Shown here: piece by piece, positions 1 through 7,996 of the stretch
Layout: the number at the start of each line of letters is the position of its first letter
Position numbering within the stretch: position 1 is the stretch's first letter
Origin: an uncultured Clostridia bacterium
GTDB lineage: Bacteria > Bacillota_A > Clostridia > TANB77 > CAG-508
Direction of reading: 5' to 3'
Assembly: GCA_944393295.1 (NCBI GenBank)
Contig: CALXZR010000022.1
Location: 1-16,194, forward strand
DNA length: 16,194 nt
Made by a program: the position numbers and the translations under genes
Notes under the pieces: generated by a model
Database searches by the model: none
Told to the model about the DNA's origin: nothing
Seen by the model: only the letters and a program-made list of their open reading frames with translations

Positions 1-2
1 TA

Positions 3-71
3 GGATGGTTGAGCCCCAACGAATTCTTAAAAAAATATAAAAGTCAAGAAGAATCGTTAGTAACAATATAA
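3..71 (+). CDS. C-terminal end of a probable IS transposase (partial, cut by left edge)
   Basis: The first bases carry an open frame with no start in the window, ending at a TAA at 69-71. It encodes about 22 residues, beginning GWLSPNEFLKKY. The pattern 'G-[WY]-L-[ST]-P-x-E' near the C-terminus is typical of DDE integrase-core transposases of the IS3/IS481 type, where it follows the final catalytic region. Nothing else of the protein is visible, so family and intactness cannot be judged. AT-rich DNA ending in a possible terminal repeat (about 100-129) follows. It could equally be the tail of an unrelated protein. Confidence 0.35.
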   Translation, partial: GWLSPNEFLKKYKSQEESLVTI

Positions 72-156
72 GGTACTCAAAATATATAAATTTCAAAAAA
101 ATGTGACATATGTTTGACTAACCTACATATATATAATTTATCAGCTTTACATAAAA

Positions 157-185
157 TTGACATTTTTTATAGCAAATGATATAAT
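157..185 (+). promoter_or_regulatory. Consensus sigma-A promoter for the DUF1385-like gene
   Basis: TTGACA at 157-162 and TATAAT at 180-185 are separated by exactly 17 bases, a perfect housekeeping promoter. It leaves a leader of roughly 105 bases before the ATG at 298. The leader holds a small inverted repeat (TAGCT/AGCTA around 253-268) and no other gene I can support. Confidence 0.8.
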
Positions 186-297
186 TTATATATTGTTAAA
201 AATTAGAATTGCAAGAAAGGAGCAGAGCGTAAAAAAATTGTAACTGTAAACCTAGCTTTTAATAGCTAATATTAGAAGATTAAGCAAAGGAGACTAG

Positions 298-1140
298 ATG
301 AGAGTAGAATTTGGATTTACAAACAAGAAAACAATTACTTTTGTACTAAAAGAGTTTTGTTTATTTGGTGCAAGAGCAAGGTTAATGGAAGATGGAACAA
401 TAAAAAAAGAACGGATAAATATTGCTGTAGAAGATATCAAAAACACTTATGAAATAGAAAATATGTGCAAAGGAATAAATATAAAATTAAAAAGAAGAAT
501 TATTTATTTAATTACATTGTTACTAACAATTTTAATTTCATATGTTTTTAAAAATCAAATGTGTATAATGTTTATAGTTTTTTTTATTGGCGACAAACTT
601 CTATACAAAGAAAGCTTTTTTGATTATCTATTATCCATGTACATTTTTAATACTCAAAAAGATTTTAAAGAATTAAGAGGACTTCATGCAGCTGAGCATA
701 TGGCAATGAGTGCTTATAACATTTTAGAGAAAATACCAACAGTAGATGAAGTAAGAAAATATAGCATGTTTTCTGCAAATTGTACAATTATTTCTAAGTA
801 TAAAGAAAGTTTGTCTTATTTTATTTGTATGTTTGTATACGGATTAATTAGAACGAATTACAGTCTGCCGATAAGGCTACTTTTTATAGTGGCAGGTATA
901 GTATTAGCAATTGTTTTTATAAAATCTAAGTTTTATAAATATTTTGGATGGTTTTCACTAAGACGACCTACAGATAAGGAAATTGAGGTTGCAATTGCTG
1001 CACTTGAAGAGTATGAAGCTTTCAGCAGAGAGTTTGAAGAAGATCCTAGTAAGATATTTAGAGAAATGTCTCAAACAAATATATTTGGTTTTTCACTTCC
1101 ATTTGGCTTTATAGTGATTACTGAAAGTAATGAAGAATAA
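298..1140 (+). CDS. Divergent DUF1385 (YqhQ-like) membrane protein
   Basis: A 280-residue protein with a good AAAGGAG site ending about 8 bases before the ATG. Hydrophobic segments lie near residues 68-84, 88-99, 172-184 and 190-208, with a soluble N-terminus and an acidic C-terminal tail. The central stretch, HAAEH at 130-134 followed by Tyr140, VRKYS at 152-156 and Cys162, resembles the DUF1385/YqhQ signature, in which HGAEHK is followed by a YE pair, VRK-S and H-x-x-C-G. That family is described as predicted metal-dependent membrane protein of uncertain function; its role is not established. Several signature positions differ here (Gly to Ala after the first His, Lys to Met after AEH, and loss of the HxxCG context), so this is a remote member or a paralogue. 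It stands alone between its own promoter and a terminator. Confidence 0.55.
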   Translation: MRVEFGFTNKKTITFVLKEFCLFGARARLMEDGTIKKERINIAVEDIKNTYEIENMCKGINIKLKRRIIYLITLLLTILISYVFKNQMCIMFIVFFIGDKLLYKESFFDYLLSMYIFNTQKDFKELRGLHAAEHMAMSAYNILEKIPTVDEVRKYSMFSANCTIISKYKESLSYFICMFVYGLIRTNYSLPIRLLFIVAGIVLAIVFIKSKFYKYFGWFSLRRPTDKEIEVAIAALEEYEAFSREFEEDPSKIFREMSQTNIFGFSLPFGFIVITESNEE

Positions 1141-1160
1141 ATGAAAATTCAATCTTATGC

Positions 1161-1216
1161 AAGACTGCATAACTGTCAATCGATACAGATTGGCGGAAAT
1201 GCAGTTTTTGCTTTTT
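1161..1216 (+). terminator. Probable intrinsic terminator after the DUF1385-like gene
   Basis: ACTGCAT at 1164-1170 pairs with ATGCAGT at 1199-1205, and the flanking AAG/TTT bases extend the stem. An inner repeat (CTGT...ACAG and CAAT...ATTG) fills the loop. The right arm runs into a T-rich stretch. It sits about 20 bases after the stop codon. Confidence 0.6.
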
Positions 1217-1298
1217 ATATAACATTAGAAACATTTATAAATAAAACGAAAAATATTGTTACAATGTCAAAAAATGTATACAAAAAAATAAAAAAGTC

Positions 1299-1326
1299 TT
1301 GCAATTTAAATAAATTGTGATATAAT
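1299..1326 (+). promoter_or_regulatory. Extended -10 promoter of tig
   Basis: TTGCAA at 1299-1304, a 16-base spacer, and TATAAT at 1321-1326 preceded by TGA (an extended -10, TGnTATAAT). The leader is short, and GGAGGA at 1357-1362 lies 6 bases before the tig ATG. Confidence 0.75.
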
Positions 1327-1368
1327 AAAGAAACTATTGTGTGAAAGAGAAAAATTGGAGGAATTAAA

Positions 1369-2808
1369 ATGAGTGTAAAAGTTGAAAAGACAGAAAACAA
1401 AAACGAATTAAAGTTAGAATTTACAGTAGAAGCAAAAATATTTGACGAAGGAATAAAAAAAGTATTTACAAAAAATGCAAAATATTTTAATATTCCAGGC
1501 TTCAGAAAAGGAAAAGCACCAATGAATATCGTTGAAAAATTTTATGGAGATGAAATTTTTTATGAAGATGCTTTTAACGAAGTAGTTCCAGAGGTTTATG
1601 AAAAAGCAATAAAAGAAGAAAATTTAGATGTTGTAAGTAAGCCTGATATCCAAGTTACTCAAATTGGAAAAGGAAAAGACTTAATTTTTACTGCTGTTGT
1701 TCAAACAAAACCAGAAGTAAAATTAGGAAAATATAAAGGAATAGAATTAGAAAAACCAGAATATACAGTAACAGACGAATCTATTAAACATGAATTAGAT
1801 CAAATGGCAGAAAGAAATGCAAGAATGGTAACTGTTACAGATAGAGCTGCTAAAAAAGGAGATACAGTAGTTATCGATTTTGTTGGAACAGTTGATGGTG
1901 TTGCTTTTGAAGGTGGAAGAGCAGAAAACCACGAATTAGAATTAGGTAGTGGTTCATTTATTCCAGGATTTGAAGATCAAGTTGTAGGAATGAAAGCTGA
2001 AGACAAAAAAGATGTAAAAGTTAAATTCCCAGAAGATTACTTCTCTAAAGAATTAGCTGGAAAAGCTGCTGTTTTTGCTGTAACTGTACATGAAATTAAA
2101 AATAAAGAATTACCAAAATTAGATGATGAATTTGCAAAAGATGTTAGTGAATTTGATTCTTTAAAAGAACTAAAAGCTGATATAAAAGCAAAACAAGAAA
2201 AAGACAATGAGCTTAGAACAAAATCAGAATTAGAAGAAGCTGCTGTTAAAAAAGTAACAGATGCTGCAGAAGTTGAAATTCCATCTGGAATGATAGAAGT
2301 TGAATTAGACAATATGGTAGAAGATATGAATAGAAGATTATCTTACCAAGGTGTTACATTTGATCAATATTTAAAAATGATTGGAAAATCAATGGCAGAC
2401 TTTAGAAAAGAAAGTGAAGAATCTGCAAAATCTTCTGTAAAAATGAGATTAGTATTAGAAGCTGTTTATAAAGATGCAAAATTAAAAGTAGAAGATACAG
2501 AAGTAGACAATAAAGTAAAAGAATTAGCAGAAGCTTATGGTAGAAAAGAAGATGAGCTAAAAGCTAATGAAGAATTAATGAAAAACATTAAAAATAGTAT
2601 AGAAACAGAAAAAGCTGTTAACTTTTTAGTAGAAAATGCTAAAATTTCAAAAACTGCTGAAAAGAAATCTGAAAAAACTACTAAAAAAGTAGAAAAAACA
2701 GAAAAGGCTAGCAAAACTGAAAAAGTTGAAAAGGTAGATAAAAAAGAAGAAAAAGAAAAAACTACTAAAACAGAAAAGAAAACTACAACAAAAAAATCTA
2801 GTAAATAA
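1369..2808 (+). CDS. tig: Trigger factor with a long Lys/Glu-rich C-terminal tail
   Basis: Trigger factor, the ribosome-bound peptidyl-prolyl isomerase and chaperone that meets nascent chains at the exit tunnel. The N-terminal ribosome-docking signature GFRKGKAP is at residues 44-51. The FKBP-type domain lies at about 150-245 (KKGDTVVIDFVGTVDG onward, including GSGSFIPGFEDQVVGMK). The helical chaperone domain follows to about residue 428. At 479 residues it is some 50 longer than typical members. The excess is a low-complexity tail of Lys, Glu and Thr (about 428-479) ending in KKSSK. The ATG is fixed by GGAGGA 6 bases upstream. It has its own promoter and terminator, so it is a separate transcript from clpP, although the tig-clpP-clpX order is conserved in Firmicutes. 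Confidence 0.97.
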   Translation: MSVKVEKTENKNELKLEFTVEAKIFDEGIKKVFTKNAKYFNIPGFRKGKAPMNIVEKFYGDEIFYEDAFNEVVPEVYEKAIKEENLDVVSKPDIQVTQIGKGKDLIFTAVVQTKPEVKLGKYKGIELEKPEYTVTDESIKHELDQMAERNARMVTVTDRAAKKGDTVVIDFVGTVDGVAFEGGRAENHELELGSGSFIPGFEDQVVGMKAEDKKDVKVKFPEDYFSKELAGKAAVFAVTVHEIKNKELPKLDDEFAKDVSEFDSLKELKADIKAKQEKDNELRTKSELEEAAVKKVTDAAEVEIPSGMIEVELDNMVEDMNRRLSYQGVTFDQYLKMIGKSMADFRKESEESAKSSVKMRLVLEAVYKDAKLKVEDTEVDNKVKELAEAYGRKEDELKANEELMKNIKNSIETEKAVNFLVENAKISKTAEKKSEKTTKKVEKTEKASKTEKVEKVDKKEEKEKTTKTEKKTTTKKSSK

Positions 2809-2848
2809 TAAAAAAGCTTATTGCACTTCTTGCAGTAAGCTTTTTTTG
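2809..2848 (+). terminator. Intrinsic terminator of tig
   Basis: Immediately after the stop codon, AAAAAAGCTTATTGCA pairs with TGCAGTAAGCTTTTTT across a 5-base loop with one G-T wobble, ending in a run of seven T. The A-rich left arm makes it potentially bidirectional. Confidence 0.92.
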
Positions 2849-2934
2849 TACTTTTAAGATAATTTTTTACTATATAAAAGATGAAAAATTAATATTTTTG
2901 TCGCAAATTATCAATAAAAATAATTGTAAAATAC

Positions 2935-2963
2935 TTGAAAAAAAGAATATTATAGTATATAGT
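2935..2963 (+). promoter_or_regulatory. Probable promoter of the clpP-clpX operon
   Basis: TTGAAA at 2935-2940 and TATAGT at 2958-2963 with a 17-base spacer. An overlapping alternative is TTGTAA (2924-2929) with TATTAT (2948-2953) and an 18-base spacer. I see no CIRCE element and no clear CtsR-type GGTCAAA direct repeat, so heat-shock control is not evident from the DNA. Confidence 0.55.
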
Positions 2964-3027
2964 AAGTTGTATCAAATAATTAGTAATATCAAAAGATATA
3001 GATAAATAGAATTTAGGAGGTTTAAAT

Positions 3028-3633
3028 ATGATAGATAATAGTTTAGTACCTTATGTTGTAGAACAAACAAGCAAAGGTGAAAGAAGTTACGATATTTTTT
3101 CAAGATTATTAAAGGATAGAATTATATTTTTAGCAGAGGATGTAAATCCTACTTCTGCAAGCTTAGTAGTAGCACAATTACTATTTTTGGAGTCAGAAGA
3201 TCCAGATAGAGAGATAAGTCTATACATTAATAGCCCAGGAGGATCTATTACAGATGGTATGGCTATTGTAGATACAATAAATTACATAAAATGTCCTGTA
3301 TCTACAATTTGTGTTGGAATGGCAGCTAGTATGGGTGCAGTACTTTTAGCATCTGGCACTAAAGGAAAAAGATTTGCTACTCCAAATGCAGAAATATTAA
3401 TTCATCAACCTTTAATTGGTGGTGGAGGAATTTCTGGTCAAACAACAGAAATTAAAATTCATGCAGATCATATGGTTAAAACAAGAGAAAAATTAAATAA
3501 ATTATTAAGTGAAAGAACAGGACAAAGTTTAGAAACAATTGAAAGAGATACAGAAAGAGATAACTATATGACAGCAGAAGAAGCTTTAAAATATGGTTTA
3601 ATAGATGGTATATTAGATAATAGAAAGAACTAA
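3028..3633 (+). CDS. clpP: ATP-dependent Clp protease proteolytic subunit ClpP
   Basis: Serine peptidase that forms the double-heptamer chamber into which ClpX feeds unfolded substrates. At 201 residues it has the usual length. The triad is visible: Ser101 in GMAASMGA, His126 in LIHQPL, and Asp178 at the end of ERDTERD, with the oxyanion region SPGGS at 69-73. The N-terminal axial segment (VPYVVEQT...[19 protein letters not shown]) is normal for the housekeeping form. AGGAGG at 3015-3020 sits 7 bases before the ATG. clpX follows after 68 bases with no terminator, so the two are very likely cotranscribed. Confidence 0.98.
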   Translation: MIDNSLVPYVVEQTSKGERSYDIFSRLLKDRIIFLAEDVNPTSASLVVAQLLFLESEDPDREISLYINSPGGSITDGMAIVDTINYIKCPVSTICVGMAASMGAVLLASGTKGKRFATPNAEILIHQPLIGGGGISGQTTEIKIHADHMVKTREKLNKLLSERTGQSLETIERDTERDNYMTAEEALKYGLIDGILDNRKN

Positions 3634-3659
3634 TTTTTTAAAAGCAAAATGCAAGATAG

Positions 3660-3691
3660 AAAGGAGAAATATTAGTTATTTAAACTAATAT
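3660..3691 (+). promoter_or_regulatory. clpX leader: distant Shine-Dalgarno followed by a perfect hairpin
   Basis: AAAGGAG (3660-3666) is the only good Shine-Dalgarno before clpX, yet it ends 35 bases before the ATG at 3702. Directly after it, ATATTAGTT (3669-3677) and AACTAATAT (3683-3691) form a perfect 9-bp A/U-rich stem with a 5-base loop (ATTTA). If folded, the stem leaves 2 bases on the left and 10 on the right, an effective spacing of about 12. An in-frame TAA at 3681-3683 rules out a further upstream clpX start. No T-run follows, so this is not a terminator. Confidence 0.6.
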
Positions 3692-3701
3692 AAAAATATT
3701 T

Positions 3702-4997
3702 ATGGCTAAAGGTTCTGAAAAGAATGTAAAATGTTCTTTTTGTGGAAAGCCACAAGAAGCTGTTAAGAAAATAATTGCAGGTCCAGGTGTTTTTATTTGC
3801 GATGAATGTATAAGTCTTTGTCAAGATATTATGGAAGAAGAAAAATATGATGAAGTTACAGAAGAAACACTAGAAATGCCAAACCCTGCAGAAATAAAAA
3901 AGATTTTAGACGAATATGTTATTGGGCAGGAAGAAGCAAAGAAAACACTTTCAGTAGCTGTATACAATCACTATAAAAGAATTAATAATTTAGAATATAT
4001 TGATGATGTTGAAATTCAAAAAAGTAATATATTATTACTTGGTCCAACTGGTTGTGGAAAAACTTTACTTGCACAAACTCTAGCAAAGGTTTTAAATGTA
4101 CCATTTGCAATAGCAGATGCTACAACTCTTACTGAAGCTGGATATGTTGGTGAAGATGTTGAAAATATTTTATTAAAATTAATTCAAGCTGCAAATTTTG
4201 ATATAGAAAGAGCTGAAAGAGGAATTATATATATAGATGAAATTGATAAAATTTCAAGAAAATCAGAAAATCCATCAATTACAAGAGATGTAAGTGGAGA
4301 AGGTGTACAACAGGCTTTGTTAAAAATTGTTGAAGGAACAGTTGCTTCTGTACCGCCACAAGGTGGTAGAAAACACCCTCATCAAGAATTCTTACAAATA
4401 GATACATCAAATATTTTATTTATTTGTGGCGGAGCTTTTGAAGGGCTAGATGCAATAATAAAAGATAGAGTTGGAAAGAAATCAATTGGGTTTGGAGCAC
4501 AAATAGAAAGCAAAAAAGAAGTTGATAGAACTGCTATTTTAAAACAACTATTGCCACAAGATTTGTTAAAATTTGGATTAATCCCAGAATTTGTAGGAAG
4601 ACTTCCTATTGTTGCAACTCTTGAAGGATTAACAAGAGAAGCTTTAATAGATATAGTAACAAAACCTAAAAATGCTTTAATAAAACAATATAAAAAATTA
4701 GTAGAGTTAGATGGAGTAGAACTAGAATTTGAGAAAGAAGCTTTAGAATTAATTGTTGATAAGGCGATTGAAAGAAATACTGGTGCCAGAGGATTACGTT
4801 CTATTATAGAAGAAATTATGAGAGATGTAATGTATGACATTCCATCAAATCCTAAAATTGCTAAATGTATCATAACAAAAGATACTGTTTTAAATAAAGC
4901 AATGCCAGAACTTGTTTTAGATGAAAATAAAAGAAGAGAACCTATGAAAATAAAAAGAAAAGAAAGAAATAATCCAAGAAATCAGGAAACAGCATAG
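3702..4997 (+). CDS. clpX: ClpX, AAA+ unfoldase of ClpXP
   Basis: Hexameric ATPase that recognises, unfolds and translocates proteins into ClpP. At 431 residues it is a full-length member. Visible in order: the zinc-binding domain with Cys11, Cys14, Cys33 and Cys36; Walker A GPTGCGKT at 114-121; the GYVG pore loop at 147-150; Walker B IIYIDE at 175-180; the RKH loop at 223-225; the IGF loop at 262-264 that docks on ClpP; the PEFVGR segment ending at Arg300; and sensor 2 GARGLR at 361-366. All are canonical, so it should be a functional ClpP partner. The start is chosen because [16 protein letters not shown] matches the family N-terminus, despite the distant ribosome binding site. A small membrane protein gene follows after 30 bases. 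Confidence 0.98.
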   Translation: MAKGSEKNVKCSFCGKPQEAVKKIIAGPGVFICDECISLCQDIMEEEKYDEVTEETLEMPNPAEIKKILDEYVIGQEEAKKTLSVAVYNHYKRINNLEYIDDVEIQKSNILLLGPTGCGKTLLAQTLAKVLNVPFAIADATTLTEAGYVGEDVENILLKLIQAANFDIERAERGIIYIDEIDKISRKSENPSITRDVSGEGVQQALLKIVEGTVASVPPQGGRKHPHQEFLQIDTSNILFICGGAFEGLDAIIKDRVGKKSIGFGAQIESKKEVDRTAILKQLLPQDLLKFGLIPEFVGRLPIVATLEGLTREALIDIVTKPKNALIKQYKKLVELDGVELEFEKEALELIVDKAIERNTGARGLRSIIEEIMRDVMYDIPSNPKIAKCIITKDTVLNKAMPELVLDENKRREPMKIKRKERNNPRNQETA

Positions 4998-5027
4998 TAT
5001 TTGTTTTATCAATATAAGGAGCAATAT

Positions 5028-5948
5028 ATGGAAGAAAAAAAGAATAAAATGAAGACTTATCAACTTATAATATCTTTTTTGCTTGTAATAATTTTTATCG
5101 CAATAATTATTTATGCTTTTTATAAACAAAATGATATATTAAATACTATAGTAGAACAAAATAAAACTCAAACTTCACAAGAAAATGAAGAAAGTACAGG
5201 TACAGAGTTAGACTTTAATAGTGAATTAGTTCAGACAATTTTTCCTTTAACAGGAGCTTTTCCTGGAAATGATATGAGATATATAGCTAATATTAAAAAT
5301 ATGAATTTACAAAATATAACAAATGATTTCATATTAAAATTAGGTTGGGCGAAAGTTACCAATGAAGATTTAGCTAGTAGTTATCAGGGAGAAGGAACTA
5401 CATCAATTATAGATTCAAAAATATTGGACAAATATATTAAAGATATATTTGGAGAAGATATTAAATATACAAAAAGCAATTTTAGTAATACAAATTTAAG
5501 GTTAGAAAATTCAAGTACTTCATTGTATAATATTACTTATAATAGTGAGGATGACAAATATTATATAGATTTTATCGAAGAAGATGCTAATCAAGATTCA
5601 TTTATTTTAATGATGTATCCAAAAGCTATACAATACGAAGACGAAATAGAAATTTCTATACACCCACTATATATTAAAAACTTAGGTGTTTCACAAAATA
5701 CAAATGGATCATATGAATTTTCTTATGTTGCTTATCAACACTATAACTTTGAAACTAGATCATTTACAGGAAGATTGACCGATACAATGTCTACAGTATA
5801 TGAGGAGAATTTAGAAGGAGATAAAGAAGCAAAGCTAAATGACACTATTTTAGGAGTAAAAGAAAAAGATTTAGAAACATATATTTTTACATACAAGTTA
5901 AACAAAGAAACAAACAAATATGAATTTTTTTCATTGTCTTATGAATAG
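5028..5948 (+). CDS. Single-pass membrane-anchored protein of unknown function
   Basis: A 306-residue protein I do not recognise. A Lys-rich cytoplasmic start (MEEKKNKMK) precedes one hydrophobic helix at about residues 12-31 and a Thr/Gln/Glu linker at about 40-56. The remaining roughly 250 residues form a soluble extracytoplasmic domain rich in Asn, Tyr and acidic residues. There is no lipobox Cys, so it is an uncleaved signal anchor. The domain includes GAFPGNDMRYIA at about 76-87 and no catalytic motif I can identify. The ATG at 5028 is preferred over a TTG at 5001 because AAGGAG (5016-5021) lies 6 bases before it. It starts 30 bases after clpX with no terminator between, so it is probably the third gene of the clpP-clpX transcript. 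That does not prove a shared function. Confidence 0.8.
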   Translation: MEEKKNKMKTYQLIISFLLVIIFIAIIIYAFYKQNDILNTIVEQNKTQTSQENEESTGTELDFNSELVQTIFPLTGAFPGNDMRYIANIKNMNLQNITNDFILKLGWAKVTNEDLASSYQGEGTTSIIDSKILDKYIKDIFGEDIKYTKSNFSNTNLRLENSSTSLYNITYNSEDDKYYIDFIEEDANQDSFILMMYPKAIQYEDEIEISIHPLYIKNLGVSQNTNGSYEFSYVAYQHYNFETRSFTGRLTDTMSTVYEENLEGDKEAKLNDTILGVKEKDLETYIFTYKLNKETNKYEFFSLSYE

Positions 5949-5958
5949 AATTATTTGC

Positions 5959-5987
5959 TTGACTTTGTATATATTAACTGTTATAAT
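5959..5987 (+). promoter_or_regulatory. Strong promoter upstream of the helD-like gene
   Basis: TTGACT at 5959-5964 and TATAAT at 5982-5987 with a 17-base spacer, starting about 10 bases after the previous stop codon. The predicted transcript start, near 5994, is just upstream of the hairpin at 6010-6029. Confidence 0.75.
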
Positions 5988-6009
5988 AAACACACATTTT
6001 AAAGAGAGG

Positions 6010-6037
6010 GGCATCTATAAAAAGATGCCTTCTATTT
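6010..6037 (+). terminator. Terminator-like hairpin in the helD leader (possible attenuator)
   Basis: GGCATCT (6010-6016) pairs perfectly with AGATGCC (6023-6029) around a 6-base ATAAAA loop, with two further G-T wobbles possible at the base. A modestly T-rich stretch (TTCTATTTT) follows. It may end the clpP-clpX-orf transcript, attenuate the promoter just upstream, or both. The T-run is interrupted, so termination would be partial. Confidence 0.45.
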
Positions 6038-6088
6038 TGCGTGCTAAGAATTGGCTAAAATTTTATAAAAATGAAAGAGAGGTTAGAG

Positions 6089-7996
6089 ATGGAACCTGAA
6101 GAATTTCAAAAAGAAAAATTAAAGCTCAAGTCAGTAATTGCACAATTAACAAAAGAGGAAGAGATTTTAACAGATAATTTAAGTTCAACAAATAAAGAAT
6201 TTTCGAAAGATGATTATGTAAGAGCGCATCTTGTATATTTAGGACATAAAAAAATTCAAGATATTAAGCAAATAAAAGATAAACCTTATTTTGCAAGAAT
6301 TGATTTTACAGAAGACAATTCCAATCAATTAGAAAAATTATATATTGGTAAAATTTCTGTATTAGACAGTAGCACACAAAATCCTATAATAATAGATTGG
6401 AGAGCACCTATTTCAAATTTATATTATGATGGTAGAATTGGAAAATCTAGTTATGATTCACCAGATGGAGTTATTGAAGGAAATATTTCACTAAAGAGAC
6501 AATATTTTATAGAAAATCAGATTTTAGAAAAATATTCAGATATTGATTTGAAAGCAACAGACGAATTGTTACAGGTTGCTCTAGAGCAAAAAGCTGATGA
6601 TAGATTAAAAAATATAGTTGCAACAATACAAGGAGAGCAAAACGCAATTATAAGAGCTGATATAAATAAACCACTTATAGTTCAGGGAGTAGCTGGTAGT
6701 GGAAAAACAACAATAGCACTTCATAGAATTGCCTATTTAATATATAAGTATGAAAAAGAGTTTGATCCAGATAATTTTATGATTATTGCCCCAAATAAAT
6801 TCTTTTTAAACTATATTTCAAATGTTTTACCAGATTTAGGTGTAGAAAATGTAAAACAATATACTTTTGAAGACTTAGCATACGAAGTAATAGGAAAAAA
6901 ATTAAAAATTTCAGATAGCAACGAAAAACTTGTAACAATTGTAAACAAAGAATTTGATAATATAAATAACGGAAATATAGAAATTATTATAGAAGAATCC
7001 AAAATGAAATCCTCTATAAAATTTAAAAAAATAGTAGACGAATATTTACAATTTCTTGCAGAAAACTATTTACCTAAAAAGGATTTTATAATAGAAAATG
7101 TAAGAATAATGCGCTATGAAACTATGCAAAAATTATTTTTAGAAACTTATAAGAATCTAAATTTTATTAGAAGAATAGAGGAAATAAAAAAACATATATT
7201 TTCAAAAATTAGAAATAATGTAGAAACTATAAGGGACACAATAACAGCCAAAAGAAGTGCAAGAATTAATAAAATGCTAAAAGAAAATATTTCAGAAGAA
7301 GAAAAAAGAAAAAAAAGAATAGAAATATTCGAAGAATATGAAAAAATACTTAAATATTTAGATAAAAATGATATTAAAATAACAAATTTCTTTTTTAATG
7401 AAATAGAAAAAAAGGAAGCTATTTTATACTATAAAGAAATGGTAAAGGACTTTATTTACGATAAAATTGAGAATGAAATTTTAGCTACATATTTTGTAAA
7501 AAATACTTTATCTAATTTAGAAAAAAATGAAGTAACTTTCGAGGATTTAGCTCCAATACTATATATACATTTAAATATATATGGTGGCAGGGCAAGTAAT
7601 AAATTACGCCATGTAATAATAGATGAAGCACAAGATTATGGGGAATTTCAATTTAGTGTATTAAAGACAATTTTAAATAGTAATTCAATGACAATATTAG
7701 GAGATATTGCACAAGGAGTACATTTTTATAGGGGAATTGAAGATTGGCAAAAATTTATAGAAATAGAATTTCCAGAGGAAGGTGCGACTTTTACAACTCT
7801 AGAAAAAACATATCGTACAACAAAAGAAATTATGGATAAGGCAAACAAAGTTATATCTAAATTGCCAAGTTTAGAAAAAAAGAATATTGTTATTCGGAGA
7901 ACCTGTTATTTATGGAAAGGATTCAATTCATATTTTAAAGAAAGCAAACGAAAAAGAAATAATAGAAGATATTGTAAAAAGAATAAAACAATATAA
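6089..7996 (+). CDS. HelD-like superfamily 1 helicase, N-terminal part (split by frameshift)
   Basis: UvrD/Rep-type ATPase of the HelD group, which in Bacillus binds RNA polymerase and helps release and recycle stalled enzyme. The ATG at 6089 is favoured over 6071 because GAGAGG (6077-6082) lies 6 bases before it. An N-terminal coiled coil (1-60) and the HelD-typical segment IIDWRAPISNLYYDGRIG (101-118) precede Walker A GVAGSGKT at 200-207. Later come Walker B IIDEAQDY at about 508-515, motif III LGDIAQG with HFYRG, and motif IV LEKTYRTT at about 571-578. The true frame is lost near 7875-7900, after which the product ends in a basic, unrelated tail (RRTCYLWKGF onward). Motifs V and VI lie in the overlapping frame 7887-8315. 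Joined, the protein would be about 742 residues, close to the roughly 770 of Bacillus HelD. As written, the fragment should lack ATPase coupling. Confidence 0.85.
   Translation: MEPEEFQKEKLKLKSVIAQLTKEEEILTDNLSSTNKEFSKDDYVRAHLVYLGHKKIQDIKQIKDKPYFARIDFTEDNSNQLEKLYIGKISVLDSSTQNPIIIDWRAPISNLYYDGRIGKSSYDSPDGVIEGNISLKRQYFIENQILEKYSDIDLKATDELLQVALEQKADDRLKNIVATIQGEQNAIIRADINKPLIVQGVAGSGKTTIALHRIAYLIYKYEKEFDPDNFMIIAPNKFFLNYISNVLPDLGVENVKQYTFEDLAYEVIGKKLKISDSNEKLVTIVNKEFDNINNGNIEIIIEESKMKSSIKFKKIVDEYLQFLAENYLPKKDFIIENVRIMRYETMQKLFLETYKNLNFIRRIEEIKKHIFSKIRNNVETIRDTITAKRSARINKMLKENISEEEKRKKRIEIFEEYEKILKYLDKNDIKITNFFFNEIEKKEAILYYKEMVKDFIYDKIENEILATYFVKNTLSNLEKNEVTFEDLAPILYIHLNIYGGRASNKLRHVIIDEAQDYGEFQFSVLKTILNSNSMTILGDIAQGVHFYRGIEDWQKFIEIEFPEEGATFTTLEKTYRTTKEIMDKANKVISKLPSLEKKNIVIRRTCYLWKGFNSYFKESKRKRNNRRYCKKNKTI

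Noticed and set aside
2809..3027. Search for CIRCE or CtsR operators upstream of clpP
   Set aside because: Neither the TTAGCACTC inverted repeat nor a paired GGTCAAA direct repeat is present.
4382..4873. 163-residue minus-strand frame opposite clpX
   Set aside because: It is a low-complexity, Ser/Asn/Phe-rich shadow of the clpX coding strand with no start signal. The same applies to the other minus-strand frames in the window.
5001..5027. TTG at 5001 as the start of the membrane protein
   Set aside because: AAGGAG at 5016-5021 is placed for the ATG at 5028, and the longer form would put this site inside the coding sequence.
6071..6088. ATG at 6071 as the start of the helicase gene
   Set aside because: It has no Shine-Dalgarno before it, whereas GAGAGG is positioned 6 bases before the in-frame ATG at 6089.
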